In this document: positions 23,781-31,967 of the stretch, piece after piece
Position numbering within the stretch: position 1 is the stretch's first letter
How the letters are laid out: every line of letters begins with the position of its first letter
Source: Enterobacter_D sp963521185
GTDB lineage: Bacteria > Pseudomonadota > Gammaproteobacteria > Enterobacterales > Enterobacteriaceae
Direction of reading: 5' to 3'
Length of the DNA stretch: 64,000 nucleotides
Assembly: GCA_963521185.1 (NCBI GenBank)
Contig: CAUQTV010000007.1
Location: forward strand, 62,001 to 126,000
Program-made: the position numbers and the translations under genes
Notes under the pieces: generated by a model
Database searches by the model: none
The model's input: only the letters and a program-made list of their open reading frames with translations
What the model was told of the DNA's origin: nothing

Positions 23781-24728
23781 TCACTGCGCCAACAAGCGCA
23801 CCGCGCTATCCTCATCGGTCACCAGACCGCTCACCCACCGCCCGGTCAGCGCCGCATGAATAGCACGATACTTTTTCGGCCCGCCCGCAAAGCCAATCAC
23901 CTGGCGCGGCGTGTGGCTGGTCAGCGCGACGCTGGTGAGCAGCGCATCCAGCTCAGAGTGCAGCCGCTCGCCCTGATGATTGAAGAAATGACCGAGCATC
24001 TCGCCCGCTACGTGCTGCGTTTCTAACGCTTTCACCTGCGCATCGGTAATAAAGCCTTCGGTGTTCAGCGGGCAGCCAAGCTCGACTTCGCCGATTCCCA
24101 AAAACGTCACGCTGGCATTGAGCGCGCGGGCGGCAACGCGCTGGTACACCTGATGCTGGCACCACATGGTTTTATCTTCCGGGCTGTCGGCGTACAGAGG
24201 CGCGGGAATAAAATAATATTTGCCCTGCATCTTCTCCGCCATTTTCAGCGGCACGTCATAACGCGTACCGGAGTCATCGCGGGCGATCGCGCCGATCATC
24301 GACACGCACTGATGCTGCGGGCGATCAAGCCAGGGCAGGGCATCGATCACCGCCCGCAGGGTTTTACCGGATCCCACGCCGAACACCTGCGGATCGTCTT
24401 CGTTAATAAACTGCGCCATCACGTCCGCACCTTCCACTGCCAGCATTTGCTGGATGGCGTCGTTATCCAGTCCAGCGGAGGGCACCACGCGGCACAGCGA
24501 CAGGCCAAATTTGGCCTGTAAATCGTGTGCCAGCTTCATGCAGCGGGTCACCGGGTGGCTGATATTGACCGTAACCATGCCCATTTCCCGCGCGCCAGAA
24601 ATCAGGCGCTGCGCCACCTGGCGCGACAGCCCAAGCGCTTTGGCAATCTCCTGCTGTGTGAGTCCCGCGACGTAATACATCCATGCAGCCCGCGCGGCGA
24701 GTTCCTGCTTTTTTTCTTCTTTGTTCAT
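23781..24728 (-). CDS. dalR: SorC-family regulator of the D-arabinitol operon
   Basis: A 315-residue transcription factor. The N-terminal helix-turn-helix is LTQQEIAKALGLSRQVAQRL (~residues 24-43), and the large C-terminal SorC-type domain binds a sugar or polyol effector (FGVGSGKTLRAVIDAL, FLGIGEVELGCPL, ALTSHTPRQVIGFAGGPKKY). The start used is the ATG at 24728, with AGGAAATTCGTTG before it; an upstream in-frame start at 24794 would extend the protein over the likely operators. It diverges from a dehydrogenase-xylulokinase-transporter run of the dalDKT type, so it is taken as its regulator. The symbol follows the Klebsiella dal operon and is inferred from context. Confidence 0.82.
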   Translation of the reverse strand: MNKEEKKQELAARAAWMYYVAGLTQQEIAKALGLSRQVAQRLISGAREMGMVTVNISHPVTRCMKLAHDLQAKFGLSLCRVVPSAGLDNDAIQQMLAVEGADVMAQFINEDDPQVFGVGSGKTLRAVIDALPWLDRPQHQCVSMIGAIARDDSGTRYDVPLKMAEKMQGKYYFIPAPLYADSPEDKTMWCQHQVYQRVAARALNASVTFLGIGEVELGCPLNTEGFITDAQVKALETQHVAGEMLGHFFNHQGERLHSELDALLTSVALTSHTPRQVIGFAGGPKKYRAIHAALTGRWVSGLVTDEDSAVRLLAQ

Positions 24729-24770
24729 CAACGAATTTCCTGATTTGCCTGCCTGCATTCTACCCCCGTT

Positions 24771-24812
24771 TGGGCAGATGCGCGAAATGGGCAAAAGTCA
24801 TTCATTTGGGCA
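24771..24812. promoter_or_regulatory. Three direct TGGGCA repeats, probable DalR operators
   Basis: TGGGCA occurs at 24771-24776, 24788-24793 and 24807-24812, spaced 17 and 19 bases apart, in the divergent region between dalR and dalD. Such near-helical spacing suggests a regulator binding array. Confidence 0.5.
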
Positions 24813-24879
24813 TTTGCTGATTTCGTGAGTTCCCTCGCAGAAAAGAATCGCAGCATCCAACTAACATACACACAACAAA

Positions 24880-24893
24880 CGGGCAGTTGCCCG
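24880..24893. promoter_or_regulatory. CGGGCA-GT-TGCCCG palindrome, probable DalR operator near dalD
   Basis: A perfect 6-bp inverted repeat with a 2-base centre, 39 bases before the dalD start. It shares the GGGCA core with the three direct repeats on the dalR side. Confidence 0.5.
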
Positions 24894-24931
24894 ATAATCT
24901 GTCAAATGCTCAAATTTATGAGGTGAAAATG

Positions 24932-26329
24932 ATGTCGAGTGAAAAATCAGTGTGGATGCATATTGGTGCCGGGTCGTTTCATCGTGCTCATCAGGCGTGG
25001 TATCTGCATAAGCTGATGCAACAGGGTGATAACCGCTGGGAAATCGCGCTCGGGAATATCCGCGATGACGCCAATGCGCTGCTGACGGCACTGGCCGCGC
25101 AAAAAGGGGAGTACGTACTGGAGACCGTATCGCCAGAAGGTGAGCGCCAGTATGAAACCATCACCTCTCTTCGCCGCATCCTGCCGTGGGATAGCGACAT
25201 CAGCGCGCTGGTGGCCCAGGGCGCATCCAGCGAGACCCGCGTCATTGCGTTCACCGTCACCGAAAGCGGCTACTACCTGACGCCAGAGCATGAGCTTGAC
25301 GTGATGCAGGCCGATATTCAGGCCGATCTGAGCGGCGGGATGCGCACGTTATACGGCGCATTAACCCGCATCCTGAAACAGCGTATCGCCGCCCACGGCG
25401 AACCGGTGACGCTGCTGAACTGCGATAACCTGCGCCATAACGGTGAGCGCTTCCGCCACGGCTTCCTGTCGTTTTTACAGGCGAAAGGCGAACATGCGCT
25501 GCATGACTGGGTAAAAACGCACACCACTTCGCCAAACACCATGGTGGATCGCATCACCCCGCGCCCCACGCCGGACGTGGCCGAGCGCGTGCTGGCGGCC
25601 ACCGGCGTGAAAGACGCAGTGCCGGTGATGGGCGAATCCTTCATCCAGTGGGTGATTGAAGACGATTTTATCAACGGACGCCCAGCGCTGGAAAACGTCG
25701 GCGTGGAGCTGGTGGATAGCGTGCTGCCGTGGGAAGAGGCAAAAATCCGCATTCTTAATGCCACGCACAGCTGCATCGCCTGGGCCGGTACGCTGATTGG
25801 CCTGAGCTACATCGACGACAGCACCCGCCAGGACGCCATCCGCCAGATGGCCTGGGAATACGTTTCACGCGACGTTATCCCGTCCCTCACGCCAAGCCCG
25901 CTGGATCTGGCGAAGTATCGCGACGTGGTGCTGGCGCGTTTTGGCAATCCGTACATTAAAGACACCAACCAGCGCGTCGCCGCCGACGGCCTGTCGAAAA
26001 TTCCAGGTATGGTGACGCCGACCCTGATCGACTGCTACCAGCGCGGAGCGACCCCTTCCGCGACCGCCGTACTGCCCGCGCTGTTCTTCCTGTTCCTCAA
26101 ACGCTGGGCCGACGGCTCGCTGCCGTATACCTATCAGGATGGCGTCATGCAACCGGCGGCGGTGCGCGCAGTGTTTGCCGCGCAGGATCCGCTGGCGACC
26201 TGGGCGGCGGACGAGGCGCTGTTTGCCGAACTGGCGCACTCCGGCGAATTCCTCGCCCTGCTGCGTAAAACCGTCAGCGAGCTTGAACAGTGGGTTCAAC
26301 AGCCTGACGTCCAGCTGGCGTCGGCGTGA
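24932..26329 (+). CDS. dalD: D-arabinitol 4-dehydrogenase (mannitol dehydrogenase family)
   Basis: A 465-residue NAD-dependent polyol dehydrogenase, predicted to oxidise D-arabinitol to D-xylulose. The N-terminal nucleotide-binding part starts at HIGAGSFHRAHQAWYL (residues 10-25). The catalytic Lys-Asn-His of the long-chain polyol dehydrogenases is K271, N276, H279 in KIRILNATHSC. The substrate call rests on the neighbours: a xylulokinase gene and a pentitol-type MFS transporter follow. Mannitol or another hexitol is less likely, since the product would not need a pentulokinase. Two adjacent ATGs (24929 and 24932) follow AGGTG; the second gives better spacing. The stop is 11 bases before dalK. 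Confidence 0.85.
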   Translation: MSSEKSVWMHIGAGSFHRAHQAWYLHKLMQQGDNRWEIALGNIRDDANALLTALAAQKGEYVLETVSPEGERQYETITSLRRILPWDSDISALVAQGASSETRVIAFTVTESGYYLTPEHELDVMQADIQADLSGGMRTLYGALTRILKQRIAAHGEPVTLLNCDNLRHNGERFRHGFLSFLQAKGEHALHDWVKTHTTSPNTMVDRITPRPTPDVAERVLAATGVKDAVPVMGESFIQWVIEDDFINGRPALENVGVELVDSVLPWEEAKIRILNATHSCIAWAGTLIGLSYIDDSTRQDAIRQMAWEYVSRDVIPSLTPSPLDLAKYRDVVLARFGNPYIKDTNQRVAADGLSKIPGMVTPTLIDCYQRGATPSATAVLPALFFLFLKRWADGSLPYTYQDGVMQPAAVRAVFAAQDPLATWAADEALFAELAHSGEFLALLRKTVSELEQWVQQPDVQLASA

Positions 26330-26340
26330 GGAGCAGCGAT

Positions 26341-27801
26341 ATGTATCTTGGAATCGACATTGGCACTTCGGAGCTAAAAGCCCTGCTGATAGACGGACAC
26401 GGTGAAATCGTTGGCTCCGCACATGCGGCGCTGACGGTGCAACGCCCGCATCCACACTGGGCTGAGCAGGATCCCGACGCCTGGTGGCAGGCGTGTGGAC
26501 GCGTCGTCACCGAACTGCGCCAGCAGCATCCGCAGCAGTGGGCCGCAATCCGCGCCATCGGGTTGTCCGGGCAGATGCACGGCGCGGTATTGCTGGATAA
26601 CGCGGGTGCGGTACTGCGACCGTGCATTCTGTGGAATGACACCCGTAGCGCACAGGAGTGCGACTGGCTGCGCGAGCATCATCCGGAAATGCTGAGCGTA
26701 AGCGCCAACATGATCATGCCGGGCTTCACCGCGCCGAAGCTGGTGTGGGTCGCCCGTCATGAGCCGCAGATCTTTAGCCGCATCGCCAAAGTGCTGCTGC
26801 CAAAGGATTATCTGCGCTGGCGGTTGACCGGGGAATTTGTCAGCGATCCCTCCGACGCCGCCGGCACGCTGTGGCTGGACGTCGCCAAACGCGACTGGTC
26901 TGACGAACTGCTGGCGGCAACCGACATGAACCGCAGCCAGATGCCTGCGCTGGTGGAAGGTAGCGACATCAGCGCCACGCTGCGCCAGACGCTGGCGAGC
27001 GAATGGGGCCTCAGTTCATCCGTGGTGGTGGCCGGTGGCGGTGGCGATAACGCCACGTCAGCGGTGGGTGTGGGTGCGGTGAGTCCGGGCGATGCGTTTA
27101 TTTCGCTTGGGACTTCCGGCGTCATTTTTGTGGTCAACGACCATTTGCAGGCCGACCCCACCTCCGGCGTGCACGCCTTCTGCCATGCGCTGCCGAACCG
27201 CTGGCACCAGATGAGCGTCATGCTAAGCGCGGCAAGCTGCCTGCGCTGGCTGTGCAATTTACTCTCGGTCACCGAGAGCCAGCTGATGGATGAAATGGCG
27301 CTGTTGAGCGACGAAGAGAAAAAGCGTGCACCGCTGTTCCTGCCGTATCTCTCCGGTGAACGCACGCCGCATAACGATCCGCTGGCGACCGGAAACTTCT
27401 TTAACCTGCGCCACGAAACCAGCCGCGCGCTGCTCGGTTATGCAGTTATCGAAGGGGTGACCTTTGGCCTGGCGGATGGCTTGCAGGTGCTCGGCAACGC
27501 GGGCATTCGCGAATGCAGTCTGACCGGCGGCGGCGCACGCAGCGCACTGTGGGCGCAGCTGATCGCCGATGTGCTGGCGATCCCGATGGTGACCCATCCG
27601 GCCAGCTCCTCCGGCGCGCTGGGGGCGGCACGGCTGGCGTGGCTCGCCGACGGCGGTGAGGAAAGCGCGGTGTGCCTCAAACCGCCAGTCACGGCGCGCT
27701 TCACGCCGCAGGCCGCGCGGCAGATCTGGCTGCATCAGCGTCTGGCGCTGTTCCGCCAGCTTTATACGCAACAGCAGGCAGCCCGCACGCTGCTGCCGTA
27801 A
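26341..27801 (+). CDS. dalK: D-xylulokinase
   Basis: A 486-residue FGGY-family sugar kinase that makes D-xylulose 5-phosphate for the pentose phosphate pathway. The N-terminal phosphate loop is LGIDIGTSELKALLID (residues 3-18), the sugar-contact motif is GLSGQMHGAVLLD (74-86), and the catalytic Asp is D236 in AGGGGDNATSAVG. The FGGY-like C-terminal motif SLTGGGARSALWAQLIADVL follows. ATG 26341 has GAGGAGC upstream with good spacing; the frame from 26326 is rejected. The length fits Klebsiella DalK and E. coli XylB (484). Confidence 0.9.
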   Translation: MYLGIDIGTSELKALLIDGHGEIVGSAHAALTVQRPHPHWAEQDPDAWWQACGRVVTELRQQHPQQWAAIRAIGLSGQMHGAVLLDNAGAVLRPCILWNDTRSAQECDWLREHHPEMLSVSANMIMPGFTAPKLVWVARHEPQIFSRIAKVLLPKDYLRWRLTGEFVSDPSDAAGTLWLDVAKRDWSDELLAATDMNRSQMPALVEGSDISATLRQTLASEWGLSSSVVVAGGGGDNATSAVGVGAVSPGDAFISLGTSGVIFVVNDHLQADPTSGVHAFCHALPNRWHQMSVMLSAASCLRWLCNLLSVTESQLMDEMALLSDEEKKRAPLFLPYLSGERTPHNDPLATGNFFNLRHETSRALLGYAVIEGVTFGLADGLQVLGNAGIRECSLTGGGARSALWAQLIADVLAIPMVTHPASSSGALGAARLAWLADGGEESAVCLKPPVTARFTPQAARQIWLHQRLALFRQLYTQQQAARTLLP

Positions 27802-27869
27802 TCCACCCGCCCCGGTTTGTGTACCCTCACCGGGGCGTATCTCCCGGCTATAACAACAGGAAAATTGTC

Positions 27870-29144
27870 ATGCAGTCTAAAGAATACTGGTTTGGCTTAC
27901 CGACAAAATTGCTCTGGGGATTCGTGGCTATCGCCATTTTTATGGCAGGCGATGGCTTTGAAATGGCGTTCTTATCCAAACACATCACCGACATGGGCTT
28001 TTCGCCCGCAGAATCCGCCGTGGTCTTTATGGTCTACGGTTTTGCGGCCGCGCTGGCGGCCTGGGCCTCCGGCGTGGTGGCTGAACTCATCACTCCGCAA
28101 CGGGCGATGCTGATTGGCTTCATCCTGTGGATTATTATGCACGTGCTGTTTATGGCTTTCGGCCTTGGCATGCGCAACTATCCGCTGATGCTGCTGTTCT
28201 ACGGCATTCGTGGGCTGGCCTATCCGCTGTTTATCTATTCGTTCATGCTGATGCTGGTGCAGGTACTCCCGCGCAGCAATCTGGCCGCCGCCACGGGCTG
28301 GTTCTGGGCGATGTACTCCGTGGGTATCGGCGTGGTTGGCAGCTATTTGCCGAGCCTGACGATCCCGGTGTTCGGTGAAACCGGCACGCTGTGGTTTGCC
28401 ATCGTGTGGGTGGCGGGCGGCGGCATTCTGGCCTTCTTCAGCCTGCGCAATGTGCCGGTGGATCGTTCGAGGGTGAATTTACCGCTGCGCGAAAAGCTGA
28501 CCGAACTCTCCCGCGCGGGCACCATTTTGTTTACCAACCGCGATATCTTCTACGCCTGCCTGATCCGCATCATCAACACGCTGTCGCTGTTTGGCTTTGC
28601 TATCGTGATGCCGCTGCTGTTTGTTGATCGTCTCGGCTTTACGATTTCAGAATGGCTGCAAATCTGGGCGGTGTTCTTCTTCGTCACCATCTTTACCAAT
28701 ATTTTCTGGGGCATTACCGGGGAGTACATCGGCTGGATCCGCCAGGTGCGCTGGTTCGGCTGTCTCGGCATGGCGATCTCCAGCCTGACGTTCTATTACC
28801 TGCCGCTGTACGCCGGGCATAACTTTGCCGTGGCGTTGATACCGGCGGTGATGTTAGGCATTTTTGTCGCGGCGTTCGTGCCGATGACGGCGGTATTCCC
28901 GACGCTGGAGCCGCATCACAAAGGCGCGGCGGTATCGATTTACAACCTCTCGGCGGGCATGAGTAACTTTGTCGCCCCCGCCATTGCCTCCGCGCTGCTG
29001 CCGTTTTTTGATATCGTCGGCGTGGTCTGGGCTTACACCGGGCTGTATCTCTTCGCCGGGATTTTAACCTTCATTATCAGGGTGCCGCAGCCAAAACGCG
29101 AACGCAGCACGCCTGCCGCAAAGGAGGCCGGGCAGAGCCTGTAA
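27870..29144 (+). CDS. dalT: D-arabinitol (pentitol) MFS transporter
   Basis: A 424-residue inner membrane transporter with about 12 predicted helices. It belongs to the RbtT/DalT group of major facilitator proteins: GLPTKLLWGFVAIAIFMAGD at the N-terminus, FYGIRGLAYPLFIYSF (~residues 110-125) and HHKGAAVSIYNLSAGMSNF (~350-368). Proton-coupled uptake of D-arabinitol is inferred from family and operon. ATG 27870 is chosen because ACAGGA stands before it and the family N-terminus begins there; the longer open frame overlaps dalK. A CCCCTCTCC hairpin follows the stop. Confidence 0.87.
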   Translation: MQSKEYWFGLPTKLLWGFVAIAIFMAGDGFEMAFLSKHITDMGFSPAESAVVFMVYGFAAALAAWASGVVAELITPQRAMLIGFILWIIMHVLFMAFGLGMRNYPLMLLFYGIRGLAYPLFIYSFMLMLVQVLPRSNLAAATGWFWAMYSVGIGVVGSYLPSLTIPVFGETGTLWFAIVWVAGGGILAFFSLRNVPVDRSRVNLPLREKLTELSRAGTILFTNRDIFYACLIRIINTLSLFGFAIVMPLLFVDRLGFTISEWLQIWAVFFFVTIFTNIFWGITGEYIGWIRQVRWFGCLGMAISSLTFYYLPLYAGHNFAVALIPAVMLGIFVAAFVPMTAVFPTLEPHHKGAAVSIYNLSAGMSNFVAPAIASALLPFFDIVGVVWAYTGLYLFAGILTFIIRVPQPKRERSTPAAKEAGQSL

Positions 29145-29154
29145 CGCCGGTCAA

Positions 29155-29178
29155 CCCCTCTCCTTAGCGGGAGAGGGG
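29155..29178. repeat. CCCCTCTCC/GGAGAGGGG hairpin between dalT and a GNAT gene
   Basis: A perfect 9-bp stem (29155-29163 and 29170-29178) with loop TTAGCG. The loop contains the TAA stop of the convergent GNAT gene, so the last codons of that gene make one arm. Confidence 0.7.
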
Positions 29179-29691
29179 CGCCTGGAATTCGTTCGCCGTC
29201 AGCCGGTAAACGCAGTCATCGTGGAAGACGTCGTTGATGCGGTAGACTTTTCGCAGCACGTCCACCTGCACGAAGCCGAGCTTTTCCAGCACCCGCTGCG
29301 AGCCGAGGTTTTCTGACAGCACATACGCATTCAGCGCTTCTACTCCCGCCTGCGCAAACGCATAGTCACACACCGCACGCAGCGCTTCGCTGGCAATGCC
29401 CTGGCCCTGCGCCTGCGTCGCAATGCTATAGCCTACGTCCGCCTCCTGTGGATACGCACTGCTAATGCTCAAGCCGATATCCCCGAGCGGAGTGTCGTCA
29501 TCGTGTCGGCGGATCACAAACGCGCCGCTGTTGTTCAGACGGCTATCGAACACCCGTCGCACTTCATCCTCCGGCACAATATCCGCCATAAATTGCATGA
29601 TCGCGGGATCGTGACGCAGACGTAAAAAAAACGGCCAGTCGGATCCCTGAAACGGGGAGAGGGTAAGACGCGGGGTAACAAGTGTGGTCAT
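29164..29691 (-). CDS. GNAT N-acetyltransferase, RimJ/RimL type
   Basis: A 175-residue acetyltransferase-like protein. It opens with the family pattern TPRLTLSPF, has the beta-bulge strand TPLGDIGLSIS, and the acetyl-CoA loop QAQGQGIASEALRAVCDYAF (motif A, Q/R-x-x-G-x-A type). The C-terminal NLGSQRVLEKLGFVQVDVLR is characteristic of RimJ/RimL-like enzymes. The substrate is unknown (N-terminal protein acetylation, or a small molecule). Two starts are possible; the ATG at 29691 fits the family N-terminus, while 29703 would add MAIF. Neither has a strong ribosome site. It lies between the dal cassette and yfcH, a place held by rpnB in E. coli, and may have come with the cassette. Confidence 0.8.
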   Translation of the reverse strand: MTTLVTPRLTLSPFQGSDWPFFLRLRHDPAIMQFMADIVPEDEVRRVFDSRLNNSGAFVIRRHDDDTPLGDIGLSISSAYPQEADVGYSIATQAQGQGIASEALRAVCDYAFAQAGVEALNAYVLSENLGSQRVLEKLGFVQVDVLRKVYRINDVFHDDCVYRLTANEFQAPLSR

Positions 29692-29827
29692 GAAAATCGC
29701 CATTCCGGTGGAGTACAGGTTTACCTTAACACCGGAAGGGAACAGGCGAACAGGGGGGAAGACTCCAGATTTTGGCGGGTTGTTATTTGCGCCTTAGCGC
29801 CAATGAGCAGTCGAAAGCCGGACGGTT

Positions 29828-29861
29828 CCCTCTCCTTTGGGGAGAGGGTTAGGGTGAGGGG
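29828..29861. repeat. Half copy of the CCCTCTCC palindromic element
   Basis: CCCTCTCC (29828-29835) pairs with GGAGAGGG (29841-29848), followed by TTAGGGTGAGGGG, which is the outer arm of the full elements at 16316 and 50764 in opposite orientation. It lies downstream of yfcH, between yfcH and the GNAT gene start. Confidence 0.7.
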
Positions 29862-29876
29862 AAAACACCTCGCGGC

Positions 29877-30767
29877 TTAAACCACGTCCGCCAGCGCCTC
29901 TTCCAGTTCGTACCAGCGAAAGCCGAAGCCAGACTCTTCCAGGCGTTTGGGTAGCGCGCGCTGGCCGCCGAGGACCAGCACCGACGATTCACCCATCATC
30001 AGACGCACGGCGGTGGCGGGCGCACGCATAATCGCCGGACGGTGCAGCGCATGCCCCAGCGAGTGGGCGAACTGTTCATTACGCACCGGGTAGGGGGCTA
30101 CCATATTGAACGGGCCGCGCAGGTCATTATCGAGCAGCCACAAAATCCCGTTCACCATATCGTCAATGTGGATCCACGCCAGATATTGCCGCCCATTGCC
30201 AATGGGACCGCCAAGGCCTAAACGAAAGATCGGCAGCATTTTTGCCAGGATCCCGCCTTTCGCTGCAAACACCACGCCGGTACGCAGCAGGCAAACGCGC
30301 GTTTTGTCGCTCTGTGCGCCGCAGGCGATTTGCTCCCAGCGGGCGCACAGCTTATGCGTGAATTCGTTATGCGGCGGTTCGTCTTCGGTCACCACCACTT
30401 CGCCCAAATCACCGTAATAGCCCGCCGCAGAACCGGAGATCAGCACGGCTGGCGGCGTCTGGCTGGCGTTAATGAGATCGACCAGCTTTTGCGTGATCTG
30501 CCAGCGGCTGTTGCACAAACGCTGCTTTTGCTGCTCGCTCCAGCGTTTGTCGGCGATAGGCTCCCCCGCCAGATTGATCACCGCATCCATGTCGTTCAGG
30601 TCTGACTGGTCGTTCAGCCCCTTCCAGAGCGTGACGCGCGGGTCAACCACCTGACGCGCTTTCTCGGGGCTGCGCGTGACCACCGTAACCGAATGCCCAA
30701 TATCAAGCAGGCGGGGAACAAGATGACGGCCAATCAGGCCGGTGCCGCCGGTAACCAGAATCCTCAT
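29877..30767 (-). CDS. yfcH: SDR-type epimerase YfcH (TIGR01777 family)
   Basis: A 296-residue atypical short-chain dehydrogenase/epimerase-like protein of unknown substrate. The N-terminal NAD(P) loop is ILVTGGTGLIGRHLVPRLL (residues 3-21). AVINLAGEPIADKRW (~61-75) is characteristic of the family, and LISGSAAGYYGD (~110-121) corresponds to the Ser and YxxxK region, here YYGD without a normal YxxxK Lys. A C-terminal DUF1731-like part ends the protein. Length is close to E. coli YfcH (297). The start is 19 bases past the folX end, so folX-yfcH may be co-transcribed. Confidence 0.94.
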   Translation of the reverse strand: MRILVTGGTGLIGRHLVPRLLDIGHSVTVVTRSPEKARQVVDPRVTLWKGLNDQSDLNDMDAVINLAGEPIADKRWSEQQKQRLCNSRWQITQKLVDLINASQTPPAVLISGSAAGYYGDLGEVVVTEDEPPHNEFTHKLCARWEQIACGAQSDKTRVCLLRTGVVFAAKGGILAKMLPIFRLGLGGPIGNGRQYLAWIHIDDMVNGILWLLDNDLRGPFNMVAPYPVRNEQFAHSLGHALHRPAIMRAPATAVRLMMGESSVLVLGGQRALPKRLEESGFGFRWYELEEALADVV

Positions 30768-30785
30768 GCAACCTCCCGGTTGCGC

Positions 30786-31148
30786 TTAGCGGTGCCAGCT
30801 CATGGTCATTGACACGGAGTCGGCGTACCGCAGCGCGTGAAGTTTATCGATCTCTACTTCAGCATATGTGACCCAGTGATGTTCGCGTGCGATATCGAGC
30901 ACATCCTGAGTTAATTTTTCCAACAGCGAGAAACGATTATTTTCAACGTGCTGAATGATGCTTTTGGTGATAGTGCGGTAGTTCAGCGCATCGTTGATGT
31001 CTTCGCTGGCCCGGGCTTTTTCCGCCGGGTAATGGAGCACCACGTTGACCACAATGTCCTGACGATTGACGATCTCTTCGTCCTTAATACCGATGTAGGT
31101 TCTCAGGCGCAGATTTTTAATCCGAATTACAGCATCTGGCTGCGGCAT
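30786..31148 (-). CDS. folX: Dihydroneopterin triphosphate 2'-epimerase
   Basis: A 120-residue cytosolic epimerase of the FolB fold that converts 7,8-dihydroneopterin triphosphate to the dihydromonapterin form, leading to tetrahydromonapterin. The core reads IRIKNLRLRTYIGIKDEEI near the N-terminus, with NNRFSLLEKLTQDVLDIARE and the C-terminal ALRYADSVSMTMSWHR. Identical in length to E. coli FolX. The ATG at 31148 has AAGGAG in front; the 13-codon longer frame is rejected. Confidence 0.97.
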   Translation of the reverse strand: MPQPDAVIRIKNLRLRTYIGIKDEEIVNRQDIVVNVVLHYPAEKARASEDINDALNYRTITKSIIQHVENNRFSLLEKLTQDVLDIAREHHWVTYAEVEIDKLHALRYADSVSMTMSWHR

Positions 31149-31202
31149 GGCAAAACTCCTTCGTGTCATAATCTGCCCATCATACACGAGGTTGAAGCCT
31201 GC

Positions 31203-31832
31203 CTACACGTGCTGCGCCTGCTGCATTGCGCGCAGGGTAGAAGGCCGCGTGCGAATGCGCTCATACCAGTTATTCACCGCCGGCCAGGTGTTCAGATCGA
31301 TACGCTGCCGCTCATAGGAGTTGATCCACGGCCAGGTGGCGATATCCGCAATGCTGTAGTGCTCGCCGCCAAGCCAGGGCACGCGCTCAAGCCGCGTGTT
31401 CAGTACCGAATAGAGGCGCTGGGTTTCGACCTGATAGCGCTCAATGGCGTAAGGAATGGGTTTGGGGGCAAAATAGTTAAAATGGTGATTTTGACCGAGC
31501 ATCGGCCCCAGCCCGCCAATTTGCCAGAACAGCCATTGCAGCGTGCGGTGGCGTTCACGCAGCTCACCGCTAAGCAGCTTGCCGCTCTTCTCGGCGAGGT
31601 AAAGCAGGATCTCGCCTGACTCAAACAGGCTGAGCGGTGGGCCGCCGTCGGTGGGAGCATGATCGACGATGGCCGGGATTTTGTTGTTGGGTGAGATCTC
31701 AAGAAAGTCGGCGCGGAACTGGTCGCCCTTGCTGATATCGACGCGGATCAGGCGGTAATCCACTTCAGCTTCTTCCAGAAACAGCGTGATTTTATGACCA
31801 TTCGGCGTCGGGGCGTAGTAGAGATCGATCAT
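31203..31832 (-). CDS. yfcG: Disulfide-bond oxidoreductase YfcG (Nu-class GST)
   Basis: A 209-residue glutathione-S-transferase-like protein. E. coli YfcG has glutathione-dependent disulfide reductase activity and little transferase activity. The N-terminal thioredoxin fold reads MIDLYYAPTPNGHKITLFLE, with the Thr/Asn in TPNG that act in place of a catalytic Cys. The cis-Pro region is NNKIPAIVDH (~51-60), followed by LSLFESGEILLYLAEKSG. The ATG at 31832 has CAGGAG upstream and matches E. coli; a longer frame from 32048 overlaps the divergent yfcF gene and is rejected. E. coli YfcG is 215 residues; this one ends a little earlier. Confidence 0.96.
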   Translation of the reverse strand: MIDLYYAPTPNGHKITLFLEEAEVDYRLIRVDISKGDQFRADFLEISPNNKIPAIVDHAPTDGGPPLSLFESGEILLYLAEKSGKLLSGELRERHRTLQWLFWQIGGLGPMLGQNHHFNYFAPKPIPYAIERYQVETQRLYSVLNTRLERVPWLGGEHYSIADIATWPWINSYERQRIDLNTWPAVNNWYERIRTRPSTLRAMQQAQHV

Positions 31833-31967
31833 TTCAACTCCTGTCGTTGCAGTCTCGTCGCAGAATGGAGTATAGGCGTTAGCAGGCAAGTGTGAATTTT
31901 CATCAGGTGACAGCCTGTGCGAGACATTATACTTTTGACATAAAACCAGACACTGAACGAGGATGTT

